From: Thermoproteota archaeon
GTDB lineage: Archaea; Thermoproteota; Nitrososphaeria; Nitrososphaerales; Nitrosopumilaceae
DNA length: 64,000 nucleotides
NCBI GenBank assembly: GCA_003352285.1
Contig: QQVN01000003.1
Coordinates: forward strand, 186,001 to 250,000
Direction of reading: 5' to 3'
This document shows positions 18,316 through 25,641 of the stretch, piece after piece. The notes beneath the pieces are model-generated. The model was not told the origin of the DNA. It searched no databases and saw nothing but the letters and a program-made list of their open reading frames with translations. The position numbers and the translations under genes were made by a program. How positions within the stretch are numbered: position 1 is the stretch's first letter; the number at the start of each line of letters is the position of its first letter.

Positions 18316-18801
18316 AACTATTTTTTTAAATTCATTTCTTGTTTTGATTTCTTGAAAATCAATATCTCTACTTGCTTTTACTTTGTATGAAAAATCTATC
18401 TTTATTGCTTTCTTTAAATGTTCTAATCCTTCATTAATTTTGTTTTGTTTTACGAGGCTTGATGCTAAATTGTATGATGCAATTGCACTATCTGGATTTT
18501 TGTCTAAAATTATTTTATAGCATTTTATTGCATCATCATATCTTTCTAGATAATGTAACGCAAGTCCTTTATTGATTAGAGCAAGTGCATCATAACCGTT
18601 TATTTCTAATACCTTATCGTAATGTTCAATTGCTTCAGTATATTTTCCATGCTTGCCTAATATGTTACCAATTTTTAATTGGGCCTTGACATCATTTGGG
18701 TCGATATCTAAAATTCTATTATAATGTACAAGTGCTTCTTTTGTATTTCCTAAATTGAAGCTTCTCTGTCCTAAATTATGTAATTCTTCTATTTGGTTCA
18801 T
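18310..18801 (-). CDS. Tetratricopeptide repeat protein
   Basis: 163 residues made almost entirely of four TPR units (for example LGNTKEALVHYNRILDIDP and HGKYTEAIEHYDKVLEING). TPRs mediate protein-protein contacts. No signal peptide. The partner is unknown; a second, larger TPR protein is at 57885-59006. Confidence 0.88.
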   Translation of the reverse strand: MNQIEELHNLGQRSFNLGNTKEALVHYNRILDIDPNDVKAQLKIGNILGKHGKYTEAIEHYDKVLEINGYDALALINKGLALHYLERYDDAIKCYKIILDKNPDSAIASYNLASSLVKQNKINEGLEHLKKAIKIDFSYKVKASRDIDFQEIKTRNEFKKIVL

Positions 18802-18826
18802 TAACGAAAATAATTTCGAATGAAAG

Positions 18827-19033
18827 TTATTTTAAAATTGGTTTACCTTTTGCATCATTGGTTCTTTCTGGGTCAAAGGTATCCATGTGTTGATAATCCC
18901 TATGCATGTAGCTTTGAGTCTCTCCCTCTTTTTTCCTACAGAATTTCTTATGGATTGCTTCTTCTATCTTTAAAGTGGTCTCATTTTCATGAAATAGGCG
19001 TTTTCCACAGTCTTTACAGATTATCTCAGGCAT
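18827..19033 (-). CDS. Small zinc-finger-like protein
   Basis: 68 residues. The N-terminal IICKDCGKRL half-ribbon is followed by an H-x3-C pattern (IHKKFCRKK), giving a plausible C2HC zinc site, then a polar tail. The minus-strand frame is favoured over the overlapping plus-strand frame because of this motif and its polar composition. Confidence 0.6.
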   Translation of the reverse strand: MPEIICKDCGKRLFHENETTLKIEEAIHKKFCRKKEGETQSYMHRDYQHMDTFDPERTNDAKGKPILK

Positions 19034-19089
19034 GTTTTTTGTAGATTTTCAAATGTATTTAGATGTTTAATTTCTTGGATATTATTAGG

Positions 19090-19215
19090 ATGAACGAGTC
19101 TGATCTTATCCCTTTTGCCACTTGGGCTGCTATTGCTGGACTAATAATATCGATTTCAGCATTAAGCTATAGATCATTTTTGAGGAAGAAAAAAAATGAG
19201 ACATCTGCATCTTGA
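19090..19215 (+). CDS. Very small single-helix membrane protein
   Basis: 41 residues from ATG 19090: a short acidic N terminus, one hydrophobic helix (about residues 9-26) and a basic Arg/Lys-rich tail. Its 3' end overlaps the start of the DUF99 gene by 20 nt in another frame, suggesting translational coupling. Function unknown. Confidence 0.55.
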   Translation: MNESDLIPFATWAAIAGLIISISALSYRSFLRKKKNETSAS

Positions 19216-19762
19216 GAAAAAAGGTATACGCGGACTAGCCATTGCAGAAAGTTTTACTCAACATTCAAAAAAATCCATTCTGGCTGGCGTCGTGATGAGA
19301 CGTGATCTCATCATTGACGGATTTGTTATTGGAAAAACAACCCTTTCTGGGGATGATGCAACAGATGAAATTTTACGCATGTATGAAAAACTAAACAGAC
19401 CTGATGTCAGTTATGTTTTGATTTCTGGAGTTATAATCTCTCTATACAATATAATTGACATACAAAAATTATACAAAAAATTACAAATTCCTATCATTGC
19501 AATAACCTATAATGATTCTTCTGGGATTGAAGATGCGTTAAAGTATCATTTCAATGATGCACAATCAAAGATTGATGAATACAAAAAACTTGAAGAAAGA
19601 ACCAGAATTAAATTAGATACAAATTTTGATGTATACATTAGAAATGAGGGTTGCACTCTTTCTGATGTACAAAAATTATTAAATGAATTGACTCCTCAAG
19701 GTTCAATACCTGAACCAATAAGAGTGGCTCAACTTCTTGCAAGAACTATTTTGCTTGATTAA
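19196..19762 (+). CDS. DUF99 / UPF0215 family protein (endonuclease V-like fold)
   Basis: 188 residues. The opening KKGIRGLAIAESF and the central VSYVLISGVIISLYNIID and IPIIAITY blocks match the archaeal DUF99 family, related to endonuclease V. Members are proposed to act on damaged nucleic acid. The start overlaps the upstream small membrane ORF. It shares a 4-nt TTAA tail overlap with the convergent dehydrogenase gene. Confidence 0.8.
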   Translation: MRHLHLEKKGIRGLAIAESFTQHSKKSILAGVVMRRDLIIDGFVIGKTTLSGDDATDEILRMYEKLNRPDVSYVLISGVIISLYNIIDIQKLYKKLQIPIIAITYNDSSGIEDALKYHFNDAQSKIDEYKKLEERTRIKLDTNFDVYIRNEGCTLSDVQKLLNELTPQGSIPEPIRVAQLLARTILLD

Positions 19763-20520
19763 CCTTCTGATGCTGACTTTCCACCGTCTACATCAATTAT
19801 TGAACCTGTAATCCAATTTGCTTCATCAGATGCCAAGAATAACGCTGTGTTAGCAACATCAATTGGTTCACCAATTCTGTTTAACGGTAATCTTTCTTCT
19901 AAGACTTTTCTTGCCCCTGGATCATCAAGGTATGGCTTTATCATTCCAGAGTTAATGATTCCAGGATTGATACAGTTACAACGAATGTTTCTTCTAGCAT
20001 ATTCTATGGCAATTGATTTTGTGAACATGTTGATTGCTGCCTTTGTAGATGAATATGCTGCAAGGTGCACTCTTGGGACTGCCCTTTCTGCAGAGACTGA
20101 ACCTATGTTGATTATTGCCCCTTTCTTTACTTCGTACATTTTACCCAAAACAGCTTTGGATGGAAAGAATACTCCAAGCATATTAACATGAATGAGGTTC
20201 CTAATGTCTCCTGATTGCATGTCATGAAAATGAACAGGATCGTTGATTGCCCCGGCACCATTAACTAAAATGTCGATTTTTCCATATTTGTCCATAACCT
20301 GATTTACTGTTTGGTTTACTTGAGCCTCATCAGTAATATCACAAGTCATTGGCACTGCTGAATCTGGTTTCCCAGTTGACTGTCTAACTTTTTCCAAGGA
20401 ATCCAGGTTTCTTCCTAAAAGAACAACTTGAGCTCCTTCATCAACAAATCTTTTGGCAATACTAGCACCAATATCACTTGAGGCACCGGTGATAATTGCA
20501 ATTTTATCTTGTAATCTCAT
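19759..20520 (-). CDS. Short-chain dehydrogenase/reductase (SDR)
   Basis: 253 residues, classical SDR. The cofactor loop reads TGASSDIG (usually TGxxxGIG), NGAG is present, and the catalytic Ser (IGSVSAE) and Tyr-x3-Lys (YSSTK) are intact. The C terminus GSIIDVDGGKS is typical. Substrate may be a 3-oxoacyl-ACP/CoA or a sugar/alcohol. Upstream on the same strand, 27 nt away, is another NAD(P) dehydrogenase, so they may act together. Confidence 0.9.
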   Translation of the reverse strand: MRLQDKIAIITGASSDIGASIAKRFVDEGAQVVLLGRNLDSLEKVRQSTGKPDSAVPMTCDITDEAQVNQTVNQVMDKYGKIDILVNGAGAINDPVHFHDMQSGDIRNLIHVNMLGVFFPSKAVLGKMYEVKKGAIINIGSVSAERAVPRVHLAAYSSTKAAINMFTKSIAIEYARRNIRCNCINPGIINSGMIKPYLDDPGARKVLEERLPLNRIGEPIDVANTALFLASDEANWITGSIIDVDGGKSASEG

Positions 20521-20547
20521 GATATTGGTAATGTGTCTTGTCTTAAA

Positions 20548-21435
20548 TTAATTTTGTATATTCTCGGAATTCGTACTGGATTTTAGGTATGCAAGAATTC
20601 CGGTATAATCCAGATCTCCAAATCCCTTGTTAAGCGCTTGCTGATACACCTGTTCGGCACTGGTTGTCATCGGCAGGGAAATTCCATAAGATCTTGCAGT
20701 CTCATTTATCGTCTTGAGGTCTTTCTTTAGATTTTCAAGTGTGAATGTAGGGGTAAACTCATCTTGGATCATTTTGTAACCTTTGTTTTCACTCATTCCG
20801 GTTTTAAAGTAGGTCTCATTGAGTATGTCCAAAAAAATTTTTGGATCTATGGATGCTCCCCTTGCTAAAGTTATGCCTTCAGAGATTGATAATGCAAGCA
20901 TGGCAATTTGTAAATTCATTGTCAGCTTTACTGTATGGGCAGTACCATTTTCTCCAAGATAGAAAACTTTGTGTGCAATAGTTTCTAAAATCTTCTTATG
21001 TTTTTCAAATGTTTTTGAATCTCCGGATGCCATTAAAACCAACTTTCCATTAATTGCCACATTTGGTCCTCCCATTACTGGAATGTCTAGCATCTCGATT
21101 CCATTTTTTTTATACTCTGAGGATATCTCTCTTGAGGATATGGGGTTGATTGTACTCATATCTGCAATAGTCAGGTTTGAATGTATTCCATGAATGATTC
21201 CATTCTCCCCAAATGATACTTCTTTTACTGCATCTGCATCTTTGACACAGGTGATAACAAAATCTGATTTTTCTGCAACCTCCTTTGGTGAGTCAACTAC
21301 TTCTGCCCCATGACTAGCTAATTCATCTGTTCTATTTTTCGTTCTATTGTATGCGACTAGTTTGAAATCTGAATCTAAGAGGTGCAGTCCTACAGCATTT
21401 CCTAGCATACCAGTTCCTATGAGGCCTATTTTCAT
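20548..21435 (-). CDS. NAD(P)-dependent beta-hydroxyacid dehydrogenase (3-hydroxyisobutyrate dehydrogenase family)
   Basis: 295 residues. The Rossmann motif GLIGTGMLGNAVG is at the N terminus, the substrate motif DIPVMGGPN is near residue 118, and the catalytic Lys sits in AHTVKLTMNLQ. Family members reduce or oxidise small beta-hydroxyacids such as 3-hydroxyisobutyrate, tartronate semialdehyde or glyoxylate/succinic semialdehyde. The exact substrate is not readable. Confidence 0.9.
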   Translation of the reverse strand: MKIGLIGTGMLGNAVGLHLLDSDFKLVAYNRTKNRTDELASHGAEVVDSPKEVAEKSDFVITCVKDADAVKEVSFGENGIIHGIHSNLTIADMSTINPISSREISSEYKKNGIEMLDIPVMGGPNVAINGKLVLMASGDSKTFEKHKKILETIAHKVFYLGENGTAHTVKLTMNLQIAMLALSISEGITLARGASIDPKIFLDILNETYFKTGMSENKGYKMIQDEFTPTFTLENLKKDLKTINETARSYGISLPMTTSAEQVYQQALNKGFGDLDYTGILAYLKSSTNSENIQN

Positions 21436-21483
21436 TAATGAGTTTCAGCTGCATAAAACGTATTTTAGTTATTTGATTGGAAA

Positions 21484-21870
21484 TTATCTTCTCTCTTCTG
21501 CTTTAATCTTCCAATTATCTTTTCCAAATCTAGAAGACTCAAATTCAATATGTCCTATCACTTTGTCTCCCCTTCTTACCATTCCGTAATCTGATTTTTT
21601 CATATGAAAGATTTTTTCCTTTGTCTTGTATCCCCCCTCGATAACTTTAACTTTGAATCTTTTACTAGCTTTGATAATCAATTTTCTTGCCGATTGAACA
21701 TTTCCAATCCATGAAAACATTTCAAAAGAACCAAAATTGTCAGTATCTAAATCATATCCATATAATCTTGCTTCAAATTTAAGATCATTTTCTTGTGATT
21801 GCTCATTTAACCAGTCGACTACTTTCTGACCAAATCCTTTCTCTACGCCAAATGTCTCTGAATCTCTCAT
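21484..21870 (-). CDS. Conserved-looking hypothetical protein
   Basis: 128 residues, soluble, mixed alpha/beta pattern with many aromatic and charged residues (FEARLYGYD, FEMFSWIGN, KVKVIEGGYK). No recognised domain. It lies 48 nt upstream of the dehydrogenase gene on the same strand. Confidence 0.6.
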   Translation of the reverse strand: MRDSETFGVEKGFGQKVVDWLNEQSQENDLKFEARLYGYDLDTDNFGSFEMFSWIGNVQSARKLIIKASKRFKVKVIEGGYKTKEKIFHMKKSDYGMVRRGDKVIGHIEFESSRFGKDNWKIKAEERR

Positions 21871-22026
21871 AATTCATGGTTGATTTTACACTAGATGAAT
21901 AATCATGTCATAATCCGTTTTGCCTTTTGTTAAACTAAATGCCCTTGTAATATAGCAAAAATTTGAAACTATGTTGTATTTTTGATACATACATGATTCT
22001 TTATCTCTGATCTGGACTATCTTGTT

Positions 22027-22155
22027 ATGGCAATCACTTATTGTCATTCTTGCCGAGAGGCAGTCAAGAAATGTGTTGATGTCAAAGAAGAACATGACTA
22101 TGCAATGAAGACATTACATTTGAAGTGTCCAAGTTGCGGTAGAGATGTTGTTTGA
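22027..22155 (+). CDS. Very small C4 zinc ribbon protein
   Basis: 42 residues from ATG 22027: two cysteine pairs, CHSC near the start and CPSC near the end, separated by about 25 residues, the layout of a minimal zinc ribbon. First of three small zinc-binding genes within about 1 kb. Possibly an RNA- or protein-contact module. Confidence 0.6.
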   Translation: MAITYCHSCREAVKKCVDVKEEHDYAMKTLHLKCPSCGRDVV

Positions 22156-22209
22156 CTCACATTCTAATTTTTTGACTAGACTAAAATAACGATATTTTCT
22201 CATCTCTTC

Positions 22210-22575
22210 ATGCTTACAATAGACTGCAAAGATATTGAATCAATAAAGCATGAACTTTTAGTATATGTCTCAGATCAAGTTGCCGCTATACCTGCATTAA
22301 AAATACATGAATTTGTGTTATCTCCAATTGATGATGAGATAATTGATAAAAATCTGGTAATCTCATCAATTAAAGAATTCTTAGACTCTATTGGGGAAGG
22401 AAGAAATTTTGCTGTAATTTCAACTGGTGACATTATCTCAGTCAAGTCTGTCTCGGGTAAAATCATAGAAAGAAATCCTCCTCCTCCTGCCCAAATGTTT
22501 TCTTGCCCTCATTGCGGATTCCTATCACAGTATGAAGTAGAGTATAACAATCACAAAAAAATCCATTATCTATAA
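22210..22575 (+). CDS. Hypothetical protein with C-terminal classical C2H2 zinc finger
   Basis: 121 residues. A soluble alpha/beta N-terminal part (about 1-90) is followed by a proline stretch and PAQMFS, then a C2H2 finger with spacing C-x2-C-x12-H-x3-H (CPHC ... HKKIH). The N-terminal domain is not recognised. A similar PP-x-QMFS sequence ends the unrelated protein at 60650-60934. Confidence 0.7.
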   Translation: MLTIDCKDIESIKHELLVYVSDQVAAIPALKIHEFVLSPIDDEIIDKNLVISSIKEFLDSIGEGRNFAVISTGDIISVKSVSGKIIERNPPPPAQMFSCPHCGFLSQYEVEYNNHKKIHYL

Positions 22576-22869
22576 TTTTTTTAAAATTTGTATCATTGCT
22601 TTACTCTTCATTTTTGGCATGAAATATTCTATGGCAAAGTTGTAATTTGGAAATGATTTCTCATACTCTCTTAGAAAACTATATGCAACCTCTTGAGTTT
22701 GAAAGCTACTTCTAATCTCTTTTAGATTTATTTGGTTGCCTCTCTTGTCTTTAACTATAATTGAGTACTGCTTTGGTCGTTGATAATATTTTGCAGTAAA
22801 AAACCACACGGCAGTAAACATGCAAACAAAAATCCCGGTGATGATTTTATCTAAAAAACGATATTGCAT
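22570..22869 (-). CDS. Hypothetical membrane-anchored small protein
   Basis: 99 residues: one N-terminal membrane helix (about residues 9-27) followed by a charged soluble domain. No family recognised. The tail overlaps the convergent zinc-finger gene by 6 nt. Confidence 0.5.
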   Translation of the reverse strand: MQYRFLDKIITGIFVCMFTAVWFFTAKYYQRPKQYSIIVKDKRGNQINLKEIRSSFQTQEVAYSFLREYEKSFPNYNFAIEYFMPKMKSKAMIQILKKL

Positions 22870-22890
22870 ATCGTAATATTCAACAGGATC

Positions 22891-22897
22891 TTTATAA
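22891..22897 (+). promoter_or_regulatory. TATA box for the small C2H2 gene
   Basis: TTTATAA lies about 26 nt upstream of the ATG at 22920, the ideal archaeal spacing for a leaderless or near-leaderless transcript. Confidence 0.6.
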
Positions 22898-22919
22898 GGA
22901 CAAACGTGAAATCCCTATC

Positions 22920-23105
22920 ATGACTGATTTCAAAAAAAGAACAAACGTAAACAAAGTTTATTGTTCTAAATGTGATCTTGTCTTTGATTCAAGAAGTGAA
23001 TTTGAGAAACATTTGCAAAGACATTCAGGTTCCACTACGTGTGATGCCTGTCCTATTGACACAGTCATAAACAAACTACTTGGGTTTTTCAAGAAAAATA
23101 ACTAA
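22920..23105 (+). CDS. Small C2H2 zinc-finger protein
   Basis: 61 residues. A classical finger with spacing C-x2-C-x12-H-x3-H (CSKC ... HLQRH) is followed by CDAC and a basic tail. It looks like a single-finger nucleic-acid or protein-binding protein, a type unusually common in this lineage. A consensus TATA box precedes it. Confidence 0.75.
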   Translation: MTDFKKRTNVNKVYCSKCDLVFDSRSEFEKHLQRHSGSTTCDACPIDTVINKLLGFFKKNN

Positions 23106-23130
23106 GTTTTGAGAATAATTTGGAAGAAGT

Positions 23131-23138
23131 TTTTTAAG
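23131..23138 (+). promoter_or_regulatory. TATA-like element for the DsbA operon
   Basis: TTTTTAAG lies 21-28 nt before the ATG of the DsbA-family gene, consistent with an archaeal core promoter and a very short leader. Confidence 0.45.
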
Positions 23139-23158
23139 TCGTATCTAAATCCCAATCA

Positions 23159-23830
23159 ATGTTGAAAAAGAAAGCTCCCATTTTGGGTGGTATTGCAGCA
23201 GCAGTAATTATCGTTATAATTGCAGCTTCTGCATCACTTGGCTCTGCGCCTGAAACCGTAAATCTTGACATGTCACGATCATATGGTACGGTTTTAACAT
23301 CTATGGGATCTCCTATTGCAGGAAACCTTGATGCTCCAATTACAATAATCGAATTTGGTGATTATCAGTGCCATCAATGCAAGAATTGGTTTCACAATAC
23401 CAAACCTGCAATATTTGAAAACTATATCGACACTGGAAAAGCTAAACTAATCTTTGTCGATTTGGCATTTTTGGGTAGAGACTCCCCTGTAGCAGCACAG
23501 GCTAGTTATTGTGCAGATGATCAAGGGGCATATTGGGAGTATCATGATTTACTCTATACGTCACAGCAAGAAATTGATGATGGTTGGGCTAATAAAGAAA
23601 GATTGAGAGCATTTGCGTTTAGCTTGGGATTAGACATGGAACTGTTTAACAGCTGCCTTGATTCAGGGAAATACCAAAAAAGAGTTCAAACAAACATTGC
23701 AGAATCTCAAAAACAGGGTGCAACTGGAACTCCCACTTTTGTTATTGTAGCACCTAACGGTCAACAACAAAAAATTGTTGGCGCACAGCCATACTCTGTG
23801 TTCCAAAATGTATTTGATTCCATGATCTAA
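23159..23830 (+). CDS. DsbA-family thioredoxin-fold disulfide oxidoreductase, membrane anchored
   Basis: 223 residues. An N-terminal hydrophobic segment (about residues 8-25) acts as anchor or signal, then a DsbA/DSBA-like thioredoxin fold with active-site C71-H-Q-C74 and the cis-proline loop TGTPTF near residue 190. It probably forms or isomerises disulfides outside the cytoplasmic membrane. The next gene starts 1 nt later and encodes a membrane protein that may recycle it. Confidence 0.9.
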   Translation: MLKKKAPILGGIAAAVIIVIIAASASLGSAPETVNLDMSRSYGTVLTSMGSPIAGNLDAPITIIEFGDYQCHQCKNWFHNTKPAIFENYIDTGKAKLIFVDLAFLGRDSPVAAQASYCADDQGAYWEYHDLLYTSQQEIDDGWANKERLRAFAFSLGLDMELFNSCLDSGKYQKRVQTNIAESQKQGATGTPTFVIVAPNGQQQKIVGAQPYSVFQNVFDSMI

Positions 23831-23831
23831 G

Positions 23832-24314
23832 TTGAATACATTTTCTCTTGTGTTTTCGAATCCAAAATACATTCTTCTTGGAGGAATAATTTTTGTAGGT
23901 CTCTTAATTCCGTTGTTGATCCTCTCAGAGTATTTATTTTTAGAGCCATATGTCGTCGGACATGTCCCAAAGGATACTGAATTGGGATTTTCCTTAATTG
24001 TAATACTGTCTGGACTTGCTGCATTAGTGTTACCAATGAATGTCTATAGAATTAATTTTCTAAGACATTCTAAGAAAAAACTTGGTGGTGGAGTATTTGG
24101 ATTGATAGTGGGAGCTGCTGCTGGTGCATGTGGGTGTGGACCCGTAGGTTTTGCAATAGTCTCTACATTTGGTAGCATTGGAAGCGTGGCCTCTTCATTT
24201 TTAATTACTTATGAAATTCCAATCCGAATGGCAGCCATTGGCATATTGGTTCTGAGCTACTTTACTACTATACGATCATTAAAAGTTGAATGCAAAATAA
24301 ATTCAGATAATTAG
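23832..24314 (+). CDS. Polytopic membrane protein paired with DsbA-family gene
   Basis: 160 residues from a TTG start 1 nt after the dsbA stop. About four hydrophobic segments; between two of them is a small-residue stretch with the vicinal motif CGCG (GACGCGPVG), a plausible redox or metal site. The sequence is not a clear DsbB, VKOR or CcdA. Operon position suggests electron or thiol transfer to the DsbA-like protein; this is inference. Confidence 0.65.
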   Translation: MNTFSLVFSNPKYILLGGIIFVGLLIPLLILSEYLFLEPYVVGHVPKDTELGFSLIVILSGLAALVLPMNVYRINFLRHSKKKLGGGVFGLIVGAAAGACGCGPVGFAIVSTFGSIGSVASSFLITYEIPIRMAAIGILVLSYFTTIRSLKVECKINSDN

Positions 24315-24371
24315 GATTTGTCTCGTCCTTACAAACACCGAGATAGGACGAAAGCTTTGACGAGACAATCC
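24314..24371 (+). ncRNA. Strong hairpin with alternative pairings (possible structured RNA or 3' element)
   Basis: Arms GGATTTGTCTCGTC (24314-24327) and GACGAGACAATCC (24359-24371) pair over 13 bp with one bulged T, around a 31-nt loop. The left arm can instead pair with AGGACGA (24345-24351, 7 bp via TCGTCCT) or with CGAGA (24339-24343, 5 bp). It starts at the last base of the membrane-protein stop codon. No T run follows. It could be a processed 3' UTR element, a terminator-like structure or a small RNA. Confidence 0.45.
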
Positions 24372-24614
24372 CGTTGAATAAATATACAAATCATAATGAG
24401 CATATCAGAACATGCATGTAGCATTCACACAAGCTACGAATACAATTGATCAAATCTATTAGAAATTACCAAAAAGGCAAACTTTTGTAACCTAATTACG
24501 TATCACTCACGGAAAAAACCTCTTCATGTTGACTGTGATTTACGTGCCTACAAGACCTACCAAAAAAACATCAGAGGCCGATGAATTAGATGACTCTCAG
24601 GATCGATAATATTT
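24315..24614. other. Long intergenic region between convergent genes
   Basis: 300 nt between two converging stop codons, the longest gap in the window. It holds the hairpin at 24314-24371 and one possible 27-codon ORF near its right end. I see no tRNA, no repeat shared with other parts of the window and no other coding signal. Confidence 0.7.
24526..24609 (+). CDS. Possible 27-residue peptide gene
   Basis: ATG at 24526 to TAA at 24607-24609. The peptide starts MLTVIYVPTRPTKK and ends in an acidic stretch (EADELDDSQD), which looks more gene-like than random AT-rich DNA. There is no clear promoter or ribosome-binding site, so this is tentative. Confidence 0.3.
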   Translation: MLTVIYVPTRPTKKTSEADELDDSQDR

Positions 24615-25541
24615 CTAGAATTCTTTGATATTTGCGTGAGAGTTTTCAGGTAGTACTATGCCTGCAAATTTCTCTGGATGTATGATCTTTGCTAGAATTT
24701 CTACCCCTGTTATCGTTCTTATGCTTGGTTTACTAAAACATGAATTTGCATCCACTGCAAAGACTTTTTGATCCTTTACTGCTCGAAGATTATTCCATCT
24801 TTGGTTTTTACTCAAAAATTTATTGTATTCTTCAATAGTTCTTTTTGTATCAAAACCACATGGCATTAGAATAATCATATCAGGATCTGCATTTATGATC
24901 TCATCAAGATCCATTCGTCTTGAATGCTCTCCGATTTTACTTATCATGTTTATCCCTCCTGCATATTCTATCATTTGTGGTACCCAATGCCCAGCTGTAA
25001 AAAATGGTTCAATCCATTCAATCGCTAAAACTTTGTGCCTTTTTTCATGGTGTGTATTTTGAATTTTTTCTAGTCTTTGTTCTAAAGATTTACAAATTTC
25101 TTGTCCCTTATTCTGCACACCAATAATTTCCGCAAGATCTTTAACACTTTGTAAAATCTCTGATAAATTATGTGGGTCCATCGAATGTATCTGTGGCTTT
25201 TTTTCTAAACTTTCAACTGCTTGTTGCACAAGATTTGTGTGAGCAGCACAAACCTCGCATGTAGTTTGTGTGACTATCAGATTTGGATCTGCATTTTTTA
25301 AATTCTCTTTGTTTAGTTTGAAAATATCTTTTCCTTCCTTGAGTAACTTTGATGTCATGACGTCAATTTCCTTACTATCTAATTTTTCTGGGTCTATCAC
25401 AGAAGTAATGATTCGAGGCTTTTTCTTTGCATCTTCTGGATATAGGCATTCATGCGTTACACCATAAAGCATATCTTGTGCTCCTAATTCAAATAATAAT
25501 TCGGTTGCACTAGGAAGAAATGAAATAATTCTTTGTGTCAA
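24615..25541 (-). CDS. BtuF-like periplasmic-binding-fold protein, apparently cytoplasmic
   Basis: 308 residues. Typical features of cobalamin/Fe-siderophore binding proteins (helical-backbone SBP fold): RIISFLPSATELLFELG at the start, TQTTCEVC near residue 93, LAIEWIEPFFTAGHW and ADPDMIILMPCGFD. There is no signal peptide or lipobox; the fold begins at residue 4. It therefore probably acts in the cytoplasm, perhaps in corrinoid handling. No permease or ATPase partner is adjacent. Confidence 0.8.
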   Translation of the reverse strand: MTQRIISFLPSATELLFELGAQDMLYGVTHECLYPEDAKKKPRIITSVIDPEKLDSKEIDVMTSKLLKEGKDIFKLNKENLKNADPNLIVTQTTCEVCAAHTNLVQQAVESLEKKPQIHSMDPHNLSEILQSVKDLAEIIGVQNKGQEICKSLEQRLEKIQNTHHEKRHKVLAIEWIEPFFTAGHWVPQMIEYAGGINMISKIGEHSRRMDLDEIINADPDMIILMPCGFDTKRTIEEYNKFLSKNQRWNNLRAVKDQKVFAVDANSCFSKPSIRTITGVEILAKIIHPEKFAGIVLPENSHANIKEF

Positions 25542-25641
25542 TACTTTCTTGATAAAATCACAACTTTAAACATCTTTGTTGATTATCGGTCAACTGTTTT
25601 TTCAAGACAACTTAATACTCTAATAGGATGATTCACACATA

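Noticed and set aside
21886-22095. Minus-strand frame of about 69 codons opposite the 42-residue zinc ribbon gene
   Set aside because: Composition is unlike a real protein and the opposite-strand frame has a proper C4 zinc motif.
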